From Gottfriedia acidiceleris (lineage in GTDB: Bacteria; Bacillota; Bacilli; Bacillales; Bacillaceae_G): a stretch of DNA of 64,000 bases. Location: NCBI RefSeq assembly GCF_004138285.1, contig NZ_SCFN01000004.1:124001-188000 (forward strand), given 5' to 3'. Positions 57,001 through 64,000 of the stretch are shown here, piece after piece; positions within the stretch are counted from its first letter, which is position 1, and each line of letters begins with the position of its first letter. The notes under the pieces were generated by a model. The model was not told the DNA's origin and did no database searches. It worked only from the letters and a program-made list of their open reading frames with translations. Both the position numbers and the translations under genes were made by a program.

Positions 57001-57463
57001 CGCCAAATTCCTTTACATCATCCAATGAGTGTACTGGACCATTGCTCCCTGGAATGATAGGCAAATTAGCTTGAAGAGCTTGCTGCTTTGCTTTAATTTT
57101 ATCTCCAAAAATATCTAAGTGTCTTGAATATGGCCCGATAAAAATAATGCCCTCTTCTTCACATCTCTGAGCAAATTTAATATTTTCTGATAAGAATCCA
57201 TATCCTGGATGTATTGCATCTACATTGTTTTTCTTTGCAATTTCAATAATACCTTCAATATCTAGATAAGCATCAATTGGCTTTTTACCTTTTCCAACTA
57301 TGTATGCTTCGTCAGCTTTATAACGGTGATATGACCCTTCATCTTCTTTAGAATAAATACCAACTGTTCTAATTCCTAACTCAGTGCAAGCTCGAAATAC
57401 TCGAATTGCAATTTCACCTCGGTTAGCAACTAGAACTTTTTTAATCTGTTTCGTGTAAGTCAT
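54014..57463 (-). CDS. pycA: Pyruvate carboxylase
   Basis: Biotin enzyme making oxaloacetate from pyruvate, bicarbonate and ATP, refilling the TCA cycle. The full-length 1149-residue chain has a biotin carboxylase domain (residues 5-455: KVLVANRGEIAIRVFRAC, ATP loop GGGGRGMR, biotin carboxylation site region EVNPRVQVEHTITE). The carboxyltransferase domain (about 530-805) has FRDAHQSLLATR and LHTHDTSGN. The C-terminal biotin carrier domain has AMKM (ITEAMKMETTV, about residue 1115). ATG follows AGGAGGCTTACAA. It stands alone between ctaA and ftsW as in B. subtilis. Confidence 0.98.
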   Translation of the reverse strand: MTYTKQIKKVLVANRGEIAIRVFRACTELGIRTVGIYSKEDEGSYHRYKADEAYIVGKGKKPIDAYLDIEGIIEIAKKNNVDAIHPGYGFLSENIKFAQRCEEEGIIFIGPYSRHLDIFGDKIKAKQQALQANLPIIPGSNGPVHSLDDVKEFGETYGFPIIIKAALGGGGRGMRIVRTNAGLKDAYERAKSEAKAAFGNDEVYVEKFIENPKHIEVQILGDNQGNIIHLFERDCSIQRRHQKLVEVAPCTSISEDLRNRICDAAVQLMKEVEYVNAGTVEFLVSGNDFYFIEVNPRVQVEHTITEMITGIDIVQTQILIAQGNSLHSDKVGIPLQDEIPRIGFAIQARVTTEDPLNNFMPDTGKIMAYRSGGGFGVRLDTGNSFQGAVITPYYDSLLVKVTTHALTFEGAIAKLNRNLKEFRIRGIKTNIPFLENVTTHPDFLSGEYNTSFVDSSPELFVFAKRRDRGTKLLNYIGNVTVNGFPGISVKEKPAYDDIIVPNVNHIKSAESGTKQLLDKLGAEEFSKWLKNQPNVLFTDTTFRDAHQSLLATRIRSKDLITVAEQTSKLLPNLFSMEMWGGATFDVAYRFLNEDPWERLLNLREQVPNVLFQMLLRGSNAVGYKNYPDNLVRKFIEASAQAGIDVFRIFDSLNWIKGMEVAIDAVRESGKLAEASICYTGDILDPTRTKYNLAYYKELAKDLESAGAHILAIKDMAGLLKPQAAYALISELKDTVDLPIHLHTHDTSGNGLYTYVKAIEAGVDVVDIAIGSMSGLTSQPSANSLYYALKGSNNETNLNINGLEQLSTYWEGVRKYYSSFESGMISPHTEVYQHEMPGGQYSNLKQQAKGVGLGDRFEEVKDMYGRVNQLFGDVVKVTPSSKVVGDMALFMVQNNLDEDSVYEKGENIDFPDSVIEFFEGKLGQPHGGFPKSLQRIILKGRQPLTERAGETLKPIDFKDVEEYLFKTLNRQVTNFDILAYCLYPKVYMDYQKNVESYGDLSVLDTPSFFHGMKLDEEIKVDIERGKTLIVKLVSIGQAQPDGTRVIYFELNGQPREIVVKDYSVKSTVVQKRKGETSNPNHINATMPGTVLNVLVKKGDVVEKGQTLAITEAMKMETTVQSPFTGVIRDILITSGESISTGDLLIELEQR

Positions 57464-57542
57464 TTGTAAGCCTCCTGTATTTATGAAAGATAATTATCAA
57501 TAAATTAAGAATAAACTTTTTCAAAATGCATTTTTGAAGATT

Positions 57543-58685
57543 TTATAAAGTTTCTTTATGAATCTTATTTCGTATTGAAATATTCATTAAAATACCAACC
57601 ATAGAAAGCATAACGATTAACGAAGTTCCTCCATAACTTACAAAAGGTAACGGAACACCCGTAAGTGGAATTAACGAAGTAACTCCTCCAATATTTACAA
57701 ATGATTGAATGACGATGATTGCACTAATCCCTGTAGCTAATAATGAATCAAAAGAATCCTTTGATTGATGAGCTATTAACAATCCACGCCAAACAATTAT
57801 GAATATACATAAAATAACTACAATTACTCCTATTAAACCTGTTTCTTCACCGATTACAGCTAGAATAAAATCAGTATGAGGCTCAGGTAAATAACCTAGT
57901 TTTTGAATACTTTTTCCTAATCCAACTCCTGTAAAGCCACCATTTGCAAATGCGATTAGTGAATTTACGATTTGAAATCCGATTCCTTGAGCATAGTCAA
58001 AAGGATTTCGGAATGCTAAAAATCGATTAACTTGTACATCTGTTAAACCAATTCCTAAACTGATACAAATACTAATTAATGGATATAGTAATCCAATCCC
58101 ACCAACGAATAGGAGAATTAATCTCTTAACAATAAAACCACTACAAAACGAAACTACTGCGCAAGTACCGATTATTAATAAAGCCGTACCTGTATCAGGT
58201 TGTAATCTCAATAGGATGATATAAATGGCTACAATCCCCCATGGAGCAAATAGCATCTTCCAGTTCTTTGTGATTCGCTTTTGTCTTTTGGAGTACCATC
58301 CTGCTAAAAGAACGATCGATCCTAATTTGATTAGCTCGGCTGGTTGAATTCCAAATACCCAGCTTTTTGCATTATTTCTAACTTCACCAAAGAATAGAAC
58401 TGCAAGAAGTAATCCAATACTTACAGCTACATTTAATAACAAGGCAATTCTTTTTCTAAAGAAAGTTGCAGGTAAAAACATTAAAAAAACAAATGCAAAC
58501 ATCCCTACTTCAAAGGCAATTAATTGCTTATGAAAGAAATAGTCACTAGGCCAATGTTCACTTTGATAACGAATGGATGGTAATGGTGAGCTTGCGCTAT
58601 ACACCATAATTAATCCAAATAAACATAAAACTAATAATGGAACAAAAATCATATAATCAATATTTTTTAGATATTTTTTTAACAT
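57543..58685 (-). CDS. ftsW: FtsW, septal SEDS glycan polymerase
   Basis: Vegetative SEDS polymerase that partners PbpB at the septum. At 380 residues it has about ten membrane segments. NNAKSWVFGIQPAELIKLG, LRLQPDTGTALLIIG, and PEPHTDFILAVIGEETGLIG are the SEDS signatures, including the catalytic Asp of the extracellular loop region, and it ends YGGTSLIVMLSMVG. It is a paralogue of spoVE in this window. Location between ylaN and pycA identifies it as B. subtilis-type ftsW rather than rodA. Confidence 0.95.
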   Translation of the reverse strand: MLKKYLKNIDYMIFVPLLVLCLFGLIMVYSASSPLPSIRYQSEHWPSDYFFHKQLIAFEVGMFAFVFLMFLPATFFRKRIALLLNVAVSIGLLLAVLFFGEVRNNAKSWVFGIQPAELIKLGSIVLLAGWYSKRQKRITKNWKMLFAPWGIVAIYIILLRLQPDTGTALLIIGTCAVVSFCSGFIVKRLILLFVGGIGLLYPLISICISLGIGLTDVQVNRFLAFRNPFDYAQGIGFQIVNSLIAFANGGFTGVGLGKSIQKLGYLPEPHTDFILAVIGEETGLIGVIVVILCIFIIVWRGLLIAHQSKDSFDSLLATGISAIIVIQSFVNIGGVTSLIPLTGVPLPFVSYGGTSLIVMLSMVGILMNISIRNKIHKETL

Positions 58686-58815
58686 TACTTAATCATCCCT
58701 GCTTTGATTAATTATACTTTATGTATTCAACTATTTTGCTAAATTCCCTTTTTAAATAAAAATATTGTAACATAGATTAATAGATTTATTACTTATAACA
58801 ATTAAAAAAATTCAC

Positions 58816-58850
58816 AAAAAAAAGCTCAAACATTATTTGTTTGAGCTTTT
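58816..58850 (-). terminator. Terminator of ylaN
   Basis: Minus strand AAAGCTCAAACAAATAATGTTTGAGCTTT followed by TTTTT; just after the ylaN stop. Confidence 0.92.
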
Positions 58851-58861
58851 GTTGCTAATAA

Positions 58862-59152
58862 TTATTTATTCTTTTGATCTGTAAACGCTTCATGCAGAGC
58901 AGATAGTTGACGCTCAAGTTCAGAAAGAAGTTCTTTACCTTGTTCTGCTTCAATTAAACCTAATCGAGAAGCAAAATCAATCTCTCTTGATAATCCAAAC
59001 ATTTGAGTATCTAAAACCTCTTCATATAGAGGGCATTGTGGCATCGTTAAATGATCAAGTTGCACATTTATTAATTTTAATATCTTTTCAGCATCTTTTT
59101 TTAATAATTCAAATGCTTTATCTTTGTAATCTGTTACAGCATCAGACCTCAA
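58862..59152 (-). CDS. ylaN: YlaN (UPF0358), Fur-interacting iron homeostasis protein
   Basis: Small conserved Firmicute protein, reported to bind Fe(II) and Fur and to relieve Fur repression; essential under iron limitation. I use the TTG start ([16 protein letters not shown], 96 residues), placed after GGAGGGAGAAAA; a longer frame would add eight unsupported residues. The core [26 protein letters not shown] is unmistakable. It is the gene upstream of ftsW, as in B. subtilis, but a terminator separates them. Confidence 0.94.
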   Translation of the reverse strand: MRSDAVTDYKDKAFELLKKDAEKILKLINVQLDHLTMPQCPLYEEVLDTQMFGLSREIDFASRLGLIEAEQGKELLSELERQLSALHEAFTDQKNK

Positions 59153-59430
59153 TTTTCTCCCTCCGCTTCCGTACAAGCTATCTATTTAATATTATAGTTC
59201 TTTTGTGGAAAAATCAACTTAAATAATAAGTTTTGCAAAGATGGATTTTAGAAAATTTTATTTTTGCAACAGTTTATTTATTAAAGTTTTCTTATGTAAG
59301 GATGTAAATTTATATAATGATCTAATTTCTTCAAAAAAAAAGCACCCTCTAGATAATGACTATTGATTGTCTTTTTACATAGAATAGTCGTACACTATAG
59401 AAAGACTTAGTACATAAAAGGGGTTTTGGT

Positions 59431-59919
59431 ATGAGTGATGTTTTTCAATTAACAGGTAACGTAGAGTTTCCGTTAACGATTGATCCAAGTGTTTGGATTT
59501 TTGATGAAAGAAAGGTTAAATTAGAGAGTTTGTTAGCTGGTGATTTGAAAAAGATTGATGAGCTTGAGCAATATACGAAAAGTGTTTCAAAGCATTGGGA
59601 TCGTGAAATTGTTGAAGGTGCAAAGGTTGATAATAGTCCTTTATACGCTACTCAAAAAAAAGAATGGCTTAAGGAATCGTATGCAATGCCATTTTCTTAT
59701 TTTATAGACAATAGTAAACCGAAAAATCGTGATTCAGAAGTTACGATCGAAACAGAAGGTGAATTAATAAAATTACCTTTTGAAACTGTATATGAAAGTT
59801 ATTTAGCATTTTCGTACAATGGCAAGAGAATCCTTGAAGATGGGCCAGTACATTTATATTTTGTTGATGGTACAAATAAAGAAACACCAATTACTTCAAT
59901 CAAGAAAATTATTTTATAA
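59431..59919 (+). CDS. ylaL: YlaL-like protein, function unknown
   Basis: The 162-residue soluble protein has the segments FPLTIDPSVWIFDERKV, SKHWDREIVEGA and KEWLKESYAMPFSYFIDNS, with a probable all-beta C-terminal half. I assign it to YlaL mainly by position next to the phoH-like gene (ylaK) and by approximate length. Homologues labelled peptidyl-prolyl isomerase exist, but no isomerase motif is visible. ATG follows AAAAGGGGTTTTGGT. Confidence 0.65.
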   Translation: MSDVFQLTGNVEFPLTIDPSVWIFDERKVKLESLLAGDLKKIDELEQYTKSVSKHWDREIVEGAKVDNSPLYATQKKEWLKESYAMPFSYFIDNSKPKNRDSEVTIETEGELIKLPFETVYESYLAFSYNGKRILEDGPVHLYFVDGTNKETPITSIKKIIL

Positions 59920-59922
59920 TTT

Positions 59923-59973
59923 AAAACAAAAGCAACATCTTACCGAATGATTTGGGTAAGATGTTGCTTTTTT
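59923..59973. terminator. Bidirectional terminator between ylaL and the phoH-like gene
   Basis: AAAAGCAACATCTTACC pairs with GGTAAGATGTTGCTTTTTT; A- and T-runs on both sides. Confidence 0.93.
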
Positions 59974-59986
59974 AAGCATTTAATTA

Positions 59987-61315
59987 TTACAATATATCCG
60001 CTGCAAGTTGAGCAATTGATGAACGTTCGCCTTTTATTAATTTTACATGTCCACTTATTTTTTGATCTTTAAATTTTTCAACTACATAAGTTAATCCATT
60101 GTTGTATTCATCTAAGTATGGATGATCAATTTGTTCTGGATCCCCCATTAATACAATTTTACTCTTATCTCCAACGCGAGTTAAAATCGTTTTTACTTCA
60201 TGTCTAGTTAGATTTTGTGCTTCATCTATAATAATAAATTGCTCTGGAATACTTCTACCTCTTATATAAGTTAAAGCTTCTACTTCAATCGATCCCATTC
60301 CAGCTAATATGGCATCAAGTTCACCTGGTTTTTTCGTATTGAATAAGTATTCTAGATTATCATAAATCGGTTGCATCCAGGGACGAAGTTTTTCATCCTT
60401 TTCACCTGGTAAATAACCAAGATCCTTTCCAACTGGAACAATCGGTCTAGCAACTAATAACTTTTTATAGCTTTGCAGGTCCTCACTTTGCATTAAACCT
60501 GCTGCTAAAGCTAATAAAGTTTTTCCGGTACCTGCTTTACCAATCAATGTGACTAATGGTATATCGTCACGAAGTAGTAATTCTAAAGCCATGGACTGTT
60601 GTGCATTTCTTGGCCTTATACCCCAAATATGTTCATTTGAGAAAACAAATTTCTTAATTTTTGTACCTGTTTTATCAACAACTCCAAGAGCTGAGCTCTT
60701 ACCACCGAGAGCATCCTTTAATACGATAAATTGATTAGGATAAAATGGATGGTTCGCTATATCTGAAACAGGAAGTTCAGTTTTCTCGTAAAACTTGTTT
60801 AATAAATCTGTATTTATGTAATACTCTAGATAACCGGTATAAATATGATCTACTTCTACTACTCGATCACTTAAATAATCTTCAGCTAATAAATTTAATG
60901 CATCCGCTTTTACACGAACTAATGTATCTTTACTAACTAAAATCACTGTTTTTCCGCTTGCTTTTGCTTCTTCTTCAAGTGATAAGTTTTTTGCAACAGC
61001 TAAAATGCGATTATCGTTCGTTTTTTCAACAAAAATCTCTTGCAATTGTTGAAAAGAGCGATGATTTAATTCAATTCTAAACGAACCACCATTTTCAAGA
61101 GGAATACTTTCATGTAATTTCCCTAGTTCTCGAAAGCTATCAATAAGTTTGGATACATACCTAGCATTACGACCAACTTCATCCATATATCTCTTCTTTG
61201 AGTCTACTTCCTCTAATACAACAGCTGGTACAACTACTTCATTATCTTCAAATGAAAAGATTGCTAGTGGGTCTTGCAGTAGTACATTGGTGTCGAGAAC
61301 ATATATTTTACTCAA
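59987..61315 (-). CDS. ylaK: PIN-PhoH ATPase (YlaK-like)
   Basis: A 442-residue fusion of an N-terminal PIN ribonuclease-like domain (VLDTNVLLQDPLAIFSFED, with acidic residues at VLEEVDSKK and DNRILAVA) and a C-terminal PhoH ATPase (Walker A IGKAGTGKTLLALAAG near residue 252, Walker B FIIIDEAQNLT near 352). PhoH2-type proteins couple RNA unwinding and cleavage. The start is TTG after AGGAGGTTAAGGA. It converges with ylaL. Role in this organism is not shown by the sequence. Confidence 0.93.
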   Translation of the reverse strand: MSKIYVLDTNVLLQDPLAIFSFEDNEVVVPAVVLEEVDSKKRYMDEVGRNARYVSKLIDSFRELGKLHESIPLENGGSFRIELNHRSFQQLQEIFVEKTNDNRILAVAKNLSLEEEAKASGKTVILVSKDTLVRVKADALNLLAEDYLSDRVVEVDHIYTGYLEYYINTDLLNKFYEKTELPVSDIANHPFYPNQFIVLKDALGGKSSALGVVDKTGTKIKKFVFSNEHIWGIRPRNAQQSMALELLLRDDIPLVTLIGKAGTGKTLLALAAGLMQSEDLQSYKKLLVARPIVPVGKDLGYLPGEKDEKLRPWMQPIYDNLEYLFNTKKPGELDAILAGMGSIEVEALTYIRGRSIPEQFIIIDEAQNLTRHEVKTILTRVGDKSKIVLMGDPEQIDHPYLDEYNNGLTYVVEKFKDQKISGHVKLIKGERSSIAQLAADIL

Positions 61316-61473
61316 TCCTTAACCTCCTGACTAAAAATAACTCAGATTAGAATAATTAGTTTTAATTCTAAATTGATTGGTCTTACATATGGTTACTAGT
61401 CGAAGAATGGACGAACCGTTAATATATTATATGAAATTCTCTCTACTTTAGAATATTTTTTAATGTTTAAAGC

Positions 61474-61932
61474 TCAGATGGATCTAAGACCACTTAATAC
61501 TGCTACATCTAATTTTTTTGCAGCTCTCTCATCATAAGTTTTTGCATACTCTGGTTCGACTGTTATTTTAGACCCATAAAACAATATATTTTTTACTTCA
61601 TTAACTTCTACTTCTATACACGCTAATTTTAATGGAATCCCAGGCATTTGCTTCGTTAAAATTTTTGCATTTCCTGAAATACTATAAACTGTTTCATTTG
61701 AGAAAAAGCTTAATGATACCCCTTCAACCACTTCGATATTAGATATAATTGCTGATCTTTGATCTACTGCAAAACGAATCGTCTTATCGTCTAAAGCAGC
61801 AAGCCAAGAAATAGCATTCGTAACTGGTGCATTCTTTTCGGAGTTAAAAGTACTTAAAAAAACAATCTTTTCTTTATTACAATCTTCAAATAAGCTTGGT
61901 GATAATGTTTTCTCAATACTGTTTGCCATCAC
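61474..61932 (-). CDS. Pyridoxamine 5'-phosphate oxidase-like FMN-fold protein
   Basis: A 152-residue split-barrel protein: KIVFLSTFNSEKNAPVTNAISWLAALDDKTIRFAV is the flavin-binding strand pair, followed by NIEVVEGVSLSFFSNETVYSISGNAKI. Such proteins may bind FMN, F420 or heme; substrate unknown. The second codon is also ATG, so the start may be one residue later. In B. subtilis the lipoprotein gene ylaJ lies at about this place; it is absent here. Confidence 0.8.
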   Translation of the reverse strand: MMANSIEKTLSPSLFEDCNKEKIVFLSTFNSEKNAPVTNAISWLAALDDKTIRFAVDQRSAIISNIEVVEGVSLSFFSNETVYSISGNAKILTKQMPGIPLKLACIEVEVNEVKNILFYGSKITVEPEYAKTYDERAAKKLDVAVLSGLRSI

Positions 61933-62088
61933 TATTTCATCTCCTTCAAATAAAGAGTATACTAATATAATTCAAAGTTTATTGAAAACTTCCTGCTAAA
62001 ACCACTGTTTTCTAAAAATATATTCTAAAACCTGTTATAATTATGTTAACTTAAGTTCCATATACATATATAAGGAGAGAAATTTCAC

Positions 62089-62289
62089 ATGAGAGTTAAA
62101 TGCATGATTTGTGATAAAAGCGAATCTATTAGCGATGAATCACCTATTGCAAAAAAATTAAGAAATCGTCCTATCCATACATATACATGCTCTGAATGTT
62201 ACGATCGAATTAAAATAAAAACAGAACAAAGAATTGCAACTGGAAATTTCCGTTTCTTAAAACCGGTAAAGGACAATGACGAGTGGTAA
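62089..62289 (+). CDS. ylaI: YlaI, DUF2197 zinc-ribbon-like protein
   Basis: A 66-residue protein with CMICDK at residues 5-10 and CSECYD near residue 35, two Cys pairs that likely bind zinc, and the family core IAKKLRNRPIHTYTC. Function unknown. The ATG follows AAGGAGAGAAATTTCAC. It ends at its own terminator. Location near ylaH and the phoH-like gene agrees with B. subtilis ylaI. Confidence 0.92.
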   Translation: MRVKCMICDKSESISDESPIAKKLRNRPIHTYTCSECYDRIKIKTEQRIATGNFRFLKPVKDNDEW

Positions 62290-62296
62290 AGAAATT

Positions 62297-62322
62297 GAAG
62301 TCAATTTGGCTTCTTTTTTTTT
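62297..62322 (+). terminator. Terminator of ylaI
   Basis: GAAGTC-AATTT-GGCTTC stem with one G-T pair followed by nine T. Confidence 0.85.
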
Positions 62323-62464
62323 GGAGATAAAAGGGAGTTAACACTCAAAAATTCCATTGGAAACATGGAATACGAGCAGCCCGTAGTGGAAAAAAACATT
62401 ACTTCACTTCCTAATATAGTGTAAAATTTGGAAATAAGTCGACAAGCTCATTTTTTCAAAACAA

Positions 62465-62493
62465 TTAAAAAACCTAGATTAATTTCTAGGTTT
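62465..62493 (-). terminator. Terminator after the 90-residue conserved gene
   Basis: Minus strand AAAACCTAGAAATTAATCTAGGTTTT followed by TTAATTG; abuts the stop codon of the gene at 62494. Confidence 0.85.
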
Positions 62494-62766
62494 TTAATAC
62501 TTCTCTGGATTAACTTTTACTTGATCTAAAAAGCAATCAATCATTTCAATTGGGAAGCGCGTAGTACGCTCTTTTTCTGCTTGTGTAAATGTAATTAAAT
62601 AAAAATCTTCCATTTTTTCTATTTTTACGTTAGATACTTGATGATCCTCTTTTAAAATCGAATCAAACATCTCATACGTCTCTTTAGCAGCTTCATCCGA
62701 AGGTCTACCTTCATATATTACTTTTATCGTTAACCAATTATATAAAGCGTCCTGAACAGATTTCAT
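62494..62766 (-). CDS. Conserved small protein, function unknown
   Basis: A 90-residue soluble protein that I do not recognise by name: LYNWLTIKVIYEGRPSDEAAKETYEMFDSIL looks helical, and FYLITFTQAEKERTTRFPIEMIDCFL forms probable strands and a helix. It lies between ylaH and ylaI, 30 bases from ylaH, on the same strand as ylaH and typA. Its codon use looks like that of its neighbours. Confidence 0.7.
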   Translation of the reverse strand: MKSVQDALYNWLTIKVIYEGRPSDEAAKETYEMFDSILKEDHQVSNVKIEKMEDFYLITFTQAEKERTTRFPIEMIDCFLDQVKVNPEKY

Positions 62767-62796
62767 CTAAATACCAACTCTCTATAAAGTGTTACG

Positions 62797-63120
62797 TTAT
62801 GTAGTAGCATTATTCTTTTTTGATTGATGTAAACGAATCTTATATACACCTAACACGAAAACACTTGCAAGTAATGCTTCCACGATTGGTATCCTTAAAG
62901 CTAAGAAAGTAAGGAAACTACATCCGATCATAAGTAAAACATAAATGATTAAACTTTTAAGAATGCTCAATTTTTTTGCGAAACCTAAATGATATACCAC
63001 AATACATAGTACAACAATTAAACCATATAATATCCACATTGAAAGATGAACATCATGAGTTATATTTATTAACTGTGTTATAACAAATTCAAATCCCTTT
63101 GGAGCTTTTTCCAAATCCAT
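62797..63120 (-). CDS. ylaH: YlaH-like membrane protein
   Basis: A 107-residue protein with three membrane segments (about residues 27-46, 52-72, 77-97), an N-terminal stretch LEKAPKGFEFVITQLINIT and a basic C-terminus (KIRLHQSKKNN). A TTG two codons inside the annotated ATG fits the AGGGGGAT ribosome site better, so the true start may be at 63114. It is next to typA, as ylaH is in B. subtilis. Function unknown. Confidence 0.85.
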   Translation of the reverse strand: MDLEKAPKGFEFVITQLINITHDVHLSMWILYGLIVVLCIVVYHLGFAKKLSILKSLIIYVLLMIGCSFLTFLALRIPIVEALLASVFVLGVYKIRLHQSKKNNATT

Positions 63121-63189
63121 ATCCCCCTAATAAAACTAAATACTTCTATTCGTTTTTAGATCGACTAAAATATTAATTTTTTGTACTTT

Positions 63190-63228
63190 TTCTACAAAAA
63201 TGAAACCGACTATTTTCTAGTCGGTTTT
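63190..63228 (-). terminator. Terminator of typA
   Basis: Minus strand AAAACCGACTAGAAAATAGTCGGTTT followed by CATTTTTGTAG: a clear stem, T-run slightly offset. Confidence 0.8.
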
Positions 63229-63257
63229 ATTATATCATAATTATTTTTAAAATTTAA

Positions 63258-64000
63258 TTAGTCTTGTTCAGCGAATTTTTTCTTTTTCGCTGCACGCTCG
63301 CGCTCATTTTTATCAAGAAGCTTTTTACGTAAACGAATTGATGTTGGCGTAACTTCACAGTACTCATCATCATTTAAGTATTCTAAAGATTCTTCAAGCG
63401 TCATAATACGTGGTTTTTTCATTGTTGTTGTTTGGTCTTTATTCGCTGAACGGATGTTAGTAGCGTGTTTAACTTTAACAACGTTTACTGATAAATCATT
63501 ATCACGGTTGTGTTCACCAACAATCATACCATCATATACATCTGTTCCTGGCTCAAGGAAAATTACACCACGGTCTTCTAGACCCATAATTCCGTATGTT
63601 GAAGCTTTACCAGTTTCCATTGATACTAATACACCTTGACGACGTCCACCAACTTGACCTTGAATAGCTGGTTGGTAGCTATCGAATGAATGGTTAATAA
63701 TTCCATAACCACGAGTTAAAGTTAAGAACTCTGTAGTATAACCAATTAATCCACGAGCTGGTACCATAAATGTTAAGCGGACTTGACCGTTACCATTATT
63801 TACCATATCTCTCATTTCACCTTTACGTGCACCCATTGACTCCATGATTGAACCTGTATATTCTTCAGGTACATCGATTTGAACATGCTCAACTGGCTCA
63901 CATCTTACACCGTCAATTTCACGAATGATAACTTCAGGTTTAGAAACTTGAAGCTCGTATCCTTCACGACGCATATTTTCAATTAAAATTGATAAGTGAA
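63258..64000 (-). CDS. typA: GTP-binding protein TypA/BipA, C-terminal part (cut by window end)
   Basis: Translational GTPase linked to ribosome assembly and stress. Only the 3' part, about 247 codons, lies in the window; the reading frame continues unbroken through the last base (HLSILIENMRREGYELQVSKP). Visible are the EF-G-like domain V region and the TypA-specific C-terminal domain: ESMGARKGEMRDMVNNGNG, FMVPARGLIGYTTEFLTLTRG, GLEDRGVIFLEPGTDVYDGM, and RKLLDKNERERAAKK at the end. The GTPase domain must lie beyond 64000. Confidence 0.97.
   Translation of the reverse strand, partial: HLSILIENMRREGYELQVSKPEVIIREIDGVRCEPVEHVQIDVPEEYTGSIMESMGARKGEMRDMVNNGNGQVRLTFMVPARGLIGYTTEFLTLTRGYGIINHSFDSYQPAIQGQVGGRRQGVLVSMETGKASTYGIMGLEDRGVIFLEPGTDVYDGMIVGEHNRDNDLSVNVVKVKHATNIRSANKDQTTTMKKPRIMTLEESLEYLNDDEYCEVTPTSIRLRKKLLDKNERERAAKKKKFAEQD

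Noticed and set aside
62345-62375. ATTCCA...TGGAAT inverted repeat between ylaI and the next gene
   Set aside because: Short stem without T-run or conserved context; could be chance in AT-rich DNA.

Overview
This window is the conserved chromosomal cluster typA - yla - ftsW - pycA - cta - ylb - dcw (division and cell wall) - spoIIGA/sigE/sigG of an endospore-forming member of the Bacillaceae, read mostly on the minus strand. The evidence is the gene order, the sporulation sigma factors sigE and sigG with the SpoIIGA protease, SpoVD/SpoVE, the bacillithiol synthase BshC, the caa3 oxidase genes, the low G+C content and strong AGGAGG-type ribosome sites. I cannot name the species; it differs from Bacillus subtilis in several insertions and losses.

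Layout from left to right. 1-3000: sigG, sigE and spoIIGA, with a Spo0A-type promoter. 3000-20850: a lone methyltransferase on the plus strand, then (minus strand) ftsZ, ftsA, divIB, murB, murG, spoVE, murD, mraY, murE, spoVD, pbpB, ftsL, rsmH and mraZ, with helically phased MraZ-type operator boxes upstream of mraZ. 21000-26900: bshC, a DUF3397 membrane protein, panE, a GNAT acetyltransferase (ylbP), an RsfA-type regulator (ylbO), an unusual crotonase-family enzyme, rpmF and ylbN. 27000-38800: tmcAL (ylbM), ylbL, ylbK, ylbJ, coaD, rsmD, a structured RNA upstream of a DUF7147 gene, ylbG, a small Cys-tailed protein, ylbF (ricF), a histidine phosphatase, ylbE, ylbD, ylbC and a YugN-like gene. 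38800-53900: cytochrome oxidase biogenesis (a DUF420 gene, ctaG) and, after an insertion of about 7 kb, ctaF-E-D-C-B and divergent ctaA. 54000-64000: pycA, ftsW, ylaN, ylaL-like, phoH-like (ylaK), an FMN-fold protein, ylaI, a conserved small gene, ylaH and the 3' part of typA.

Most genes act together in four jobs: peptidoglycan precursor synthesis and septation (mraY/mur/fts/pbpB), the sporulation branch of the same machinery (spoVD with spoVE, under sigma-E-type control), respiratory oxidase assembly (ctaA/B heme A synthesis, ctaC-F subunits, ctaG and DUF420 assembly factors), and the ylb/yla set linked to sporulation, RNA processing (RicF) and metabolism (PycA, CoaD, PanE).

The accessory region that stands out lies between ctaG and ctaF. 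An EutH-type permease and two M24 aminopeptidases (PapA-like and PapB-like) form one operon behind a consensus sigma-54 promoter. The gene for a PAS/AAA+/Fis sigma-54 activator lies just upstream, and there is a perfect palindrome at enhancer distance. Around it are a decayed gene, two small ORFs and copies of interspersed repeats. This looks like a horizontally acquired or rearranged, self-contained uptake-and-hydrolysis module whose substrate I cannot identify. Other points of interest are the putative leader RNA at 33600-33774, nested repeat elements with a possible 8-bp target duplication between ylbJ and coaD, and the extended-spacer Spo0A promoter of spoIIGA. Coordinates of short sites were worked out by eye; no alignments or database searches were run.
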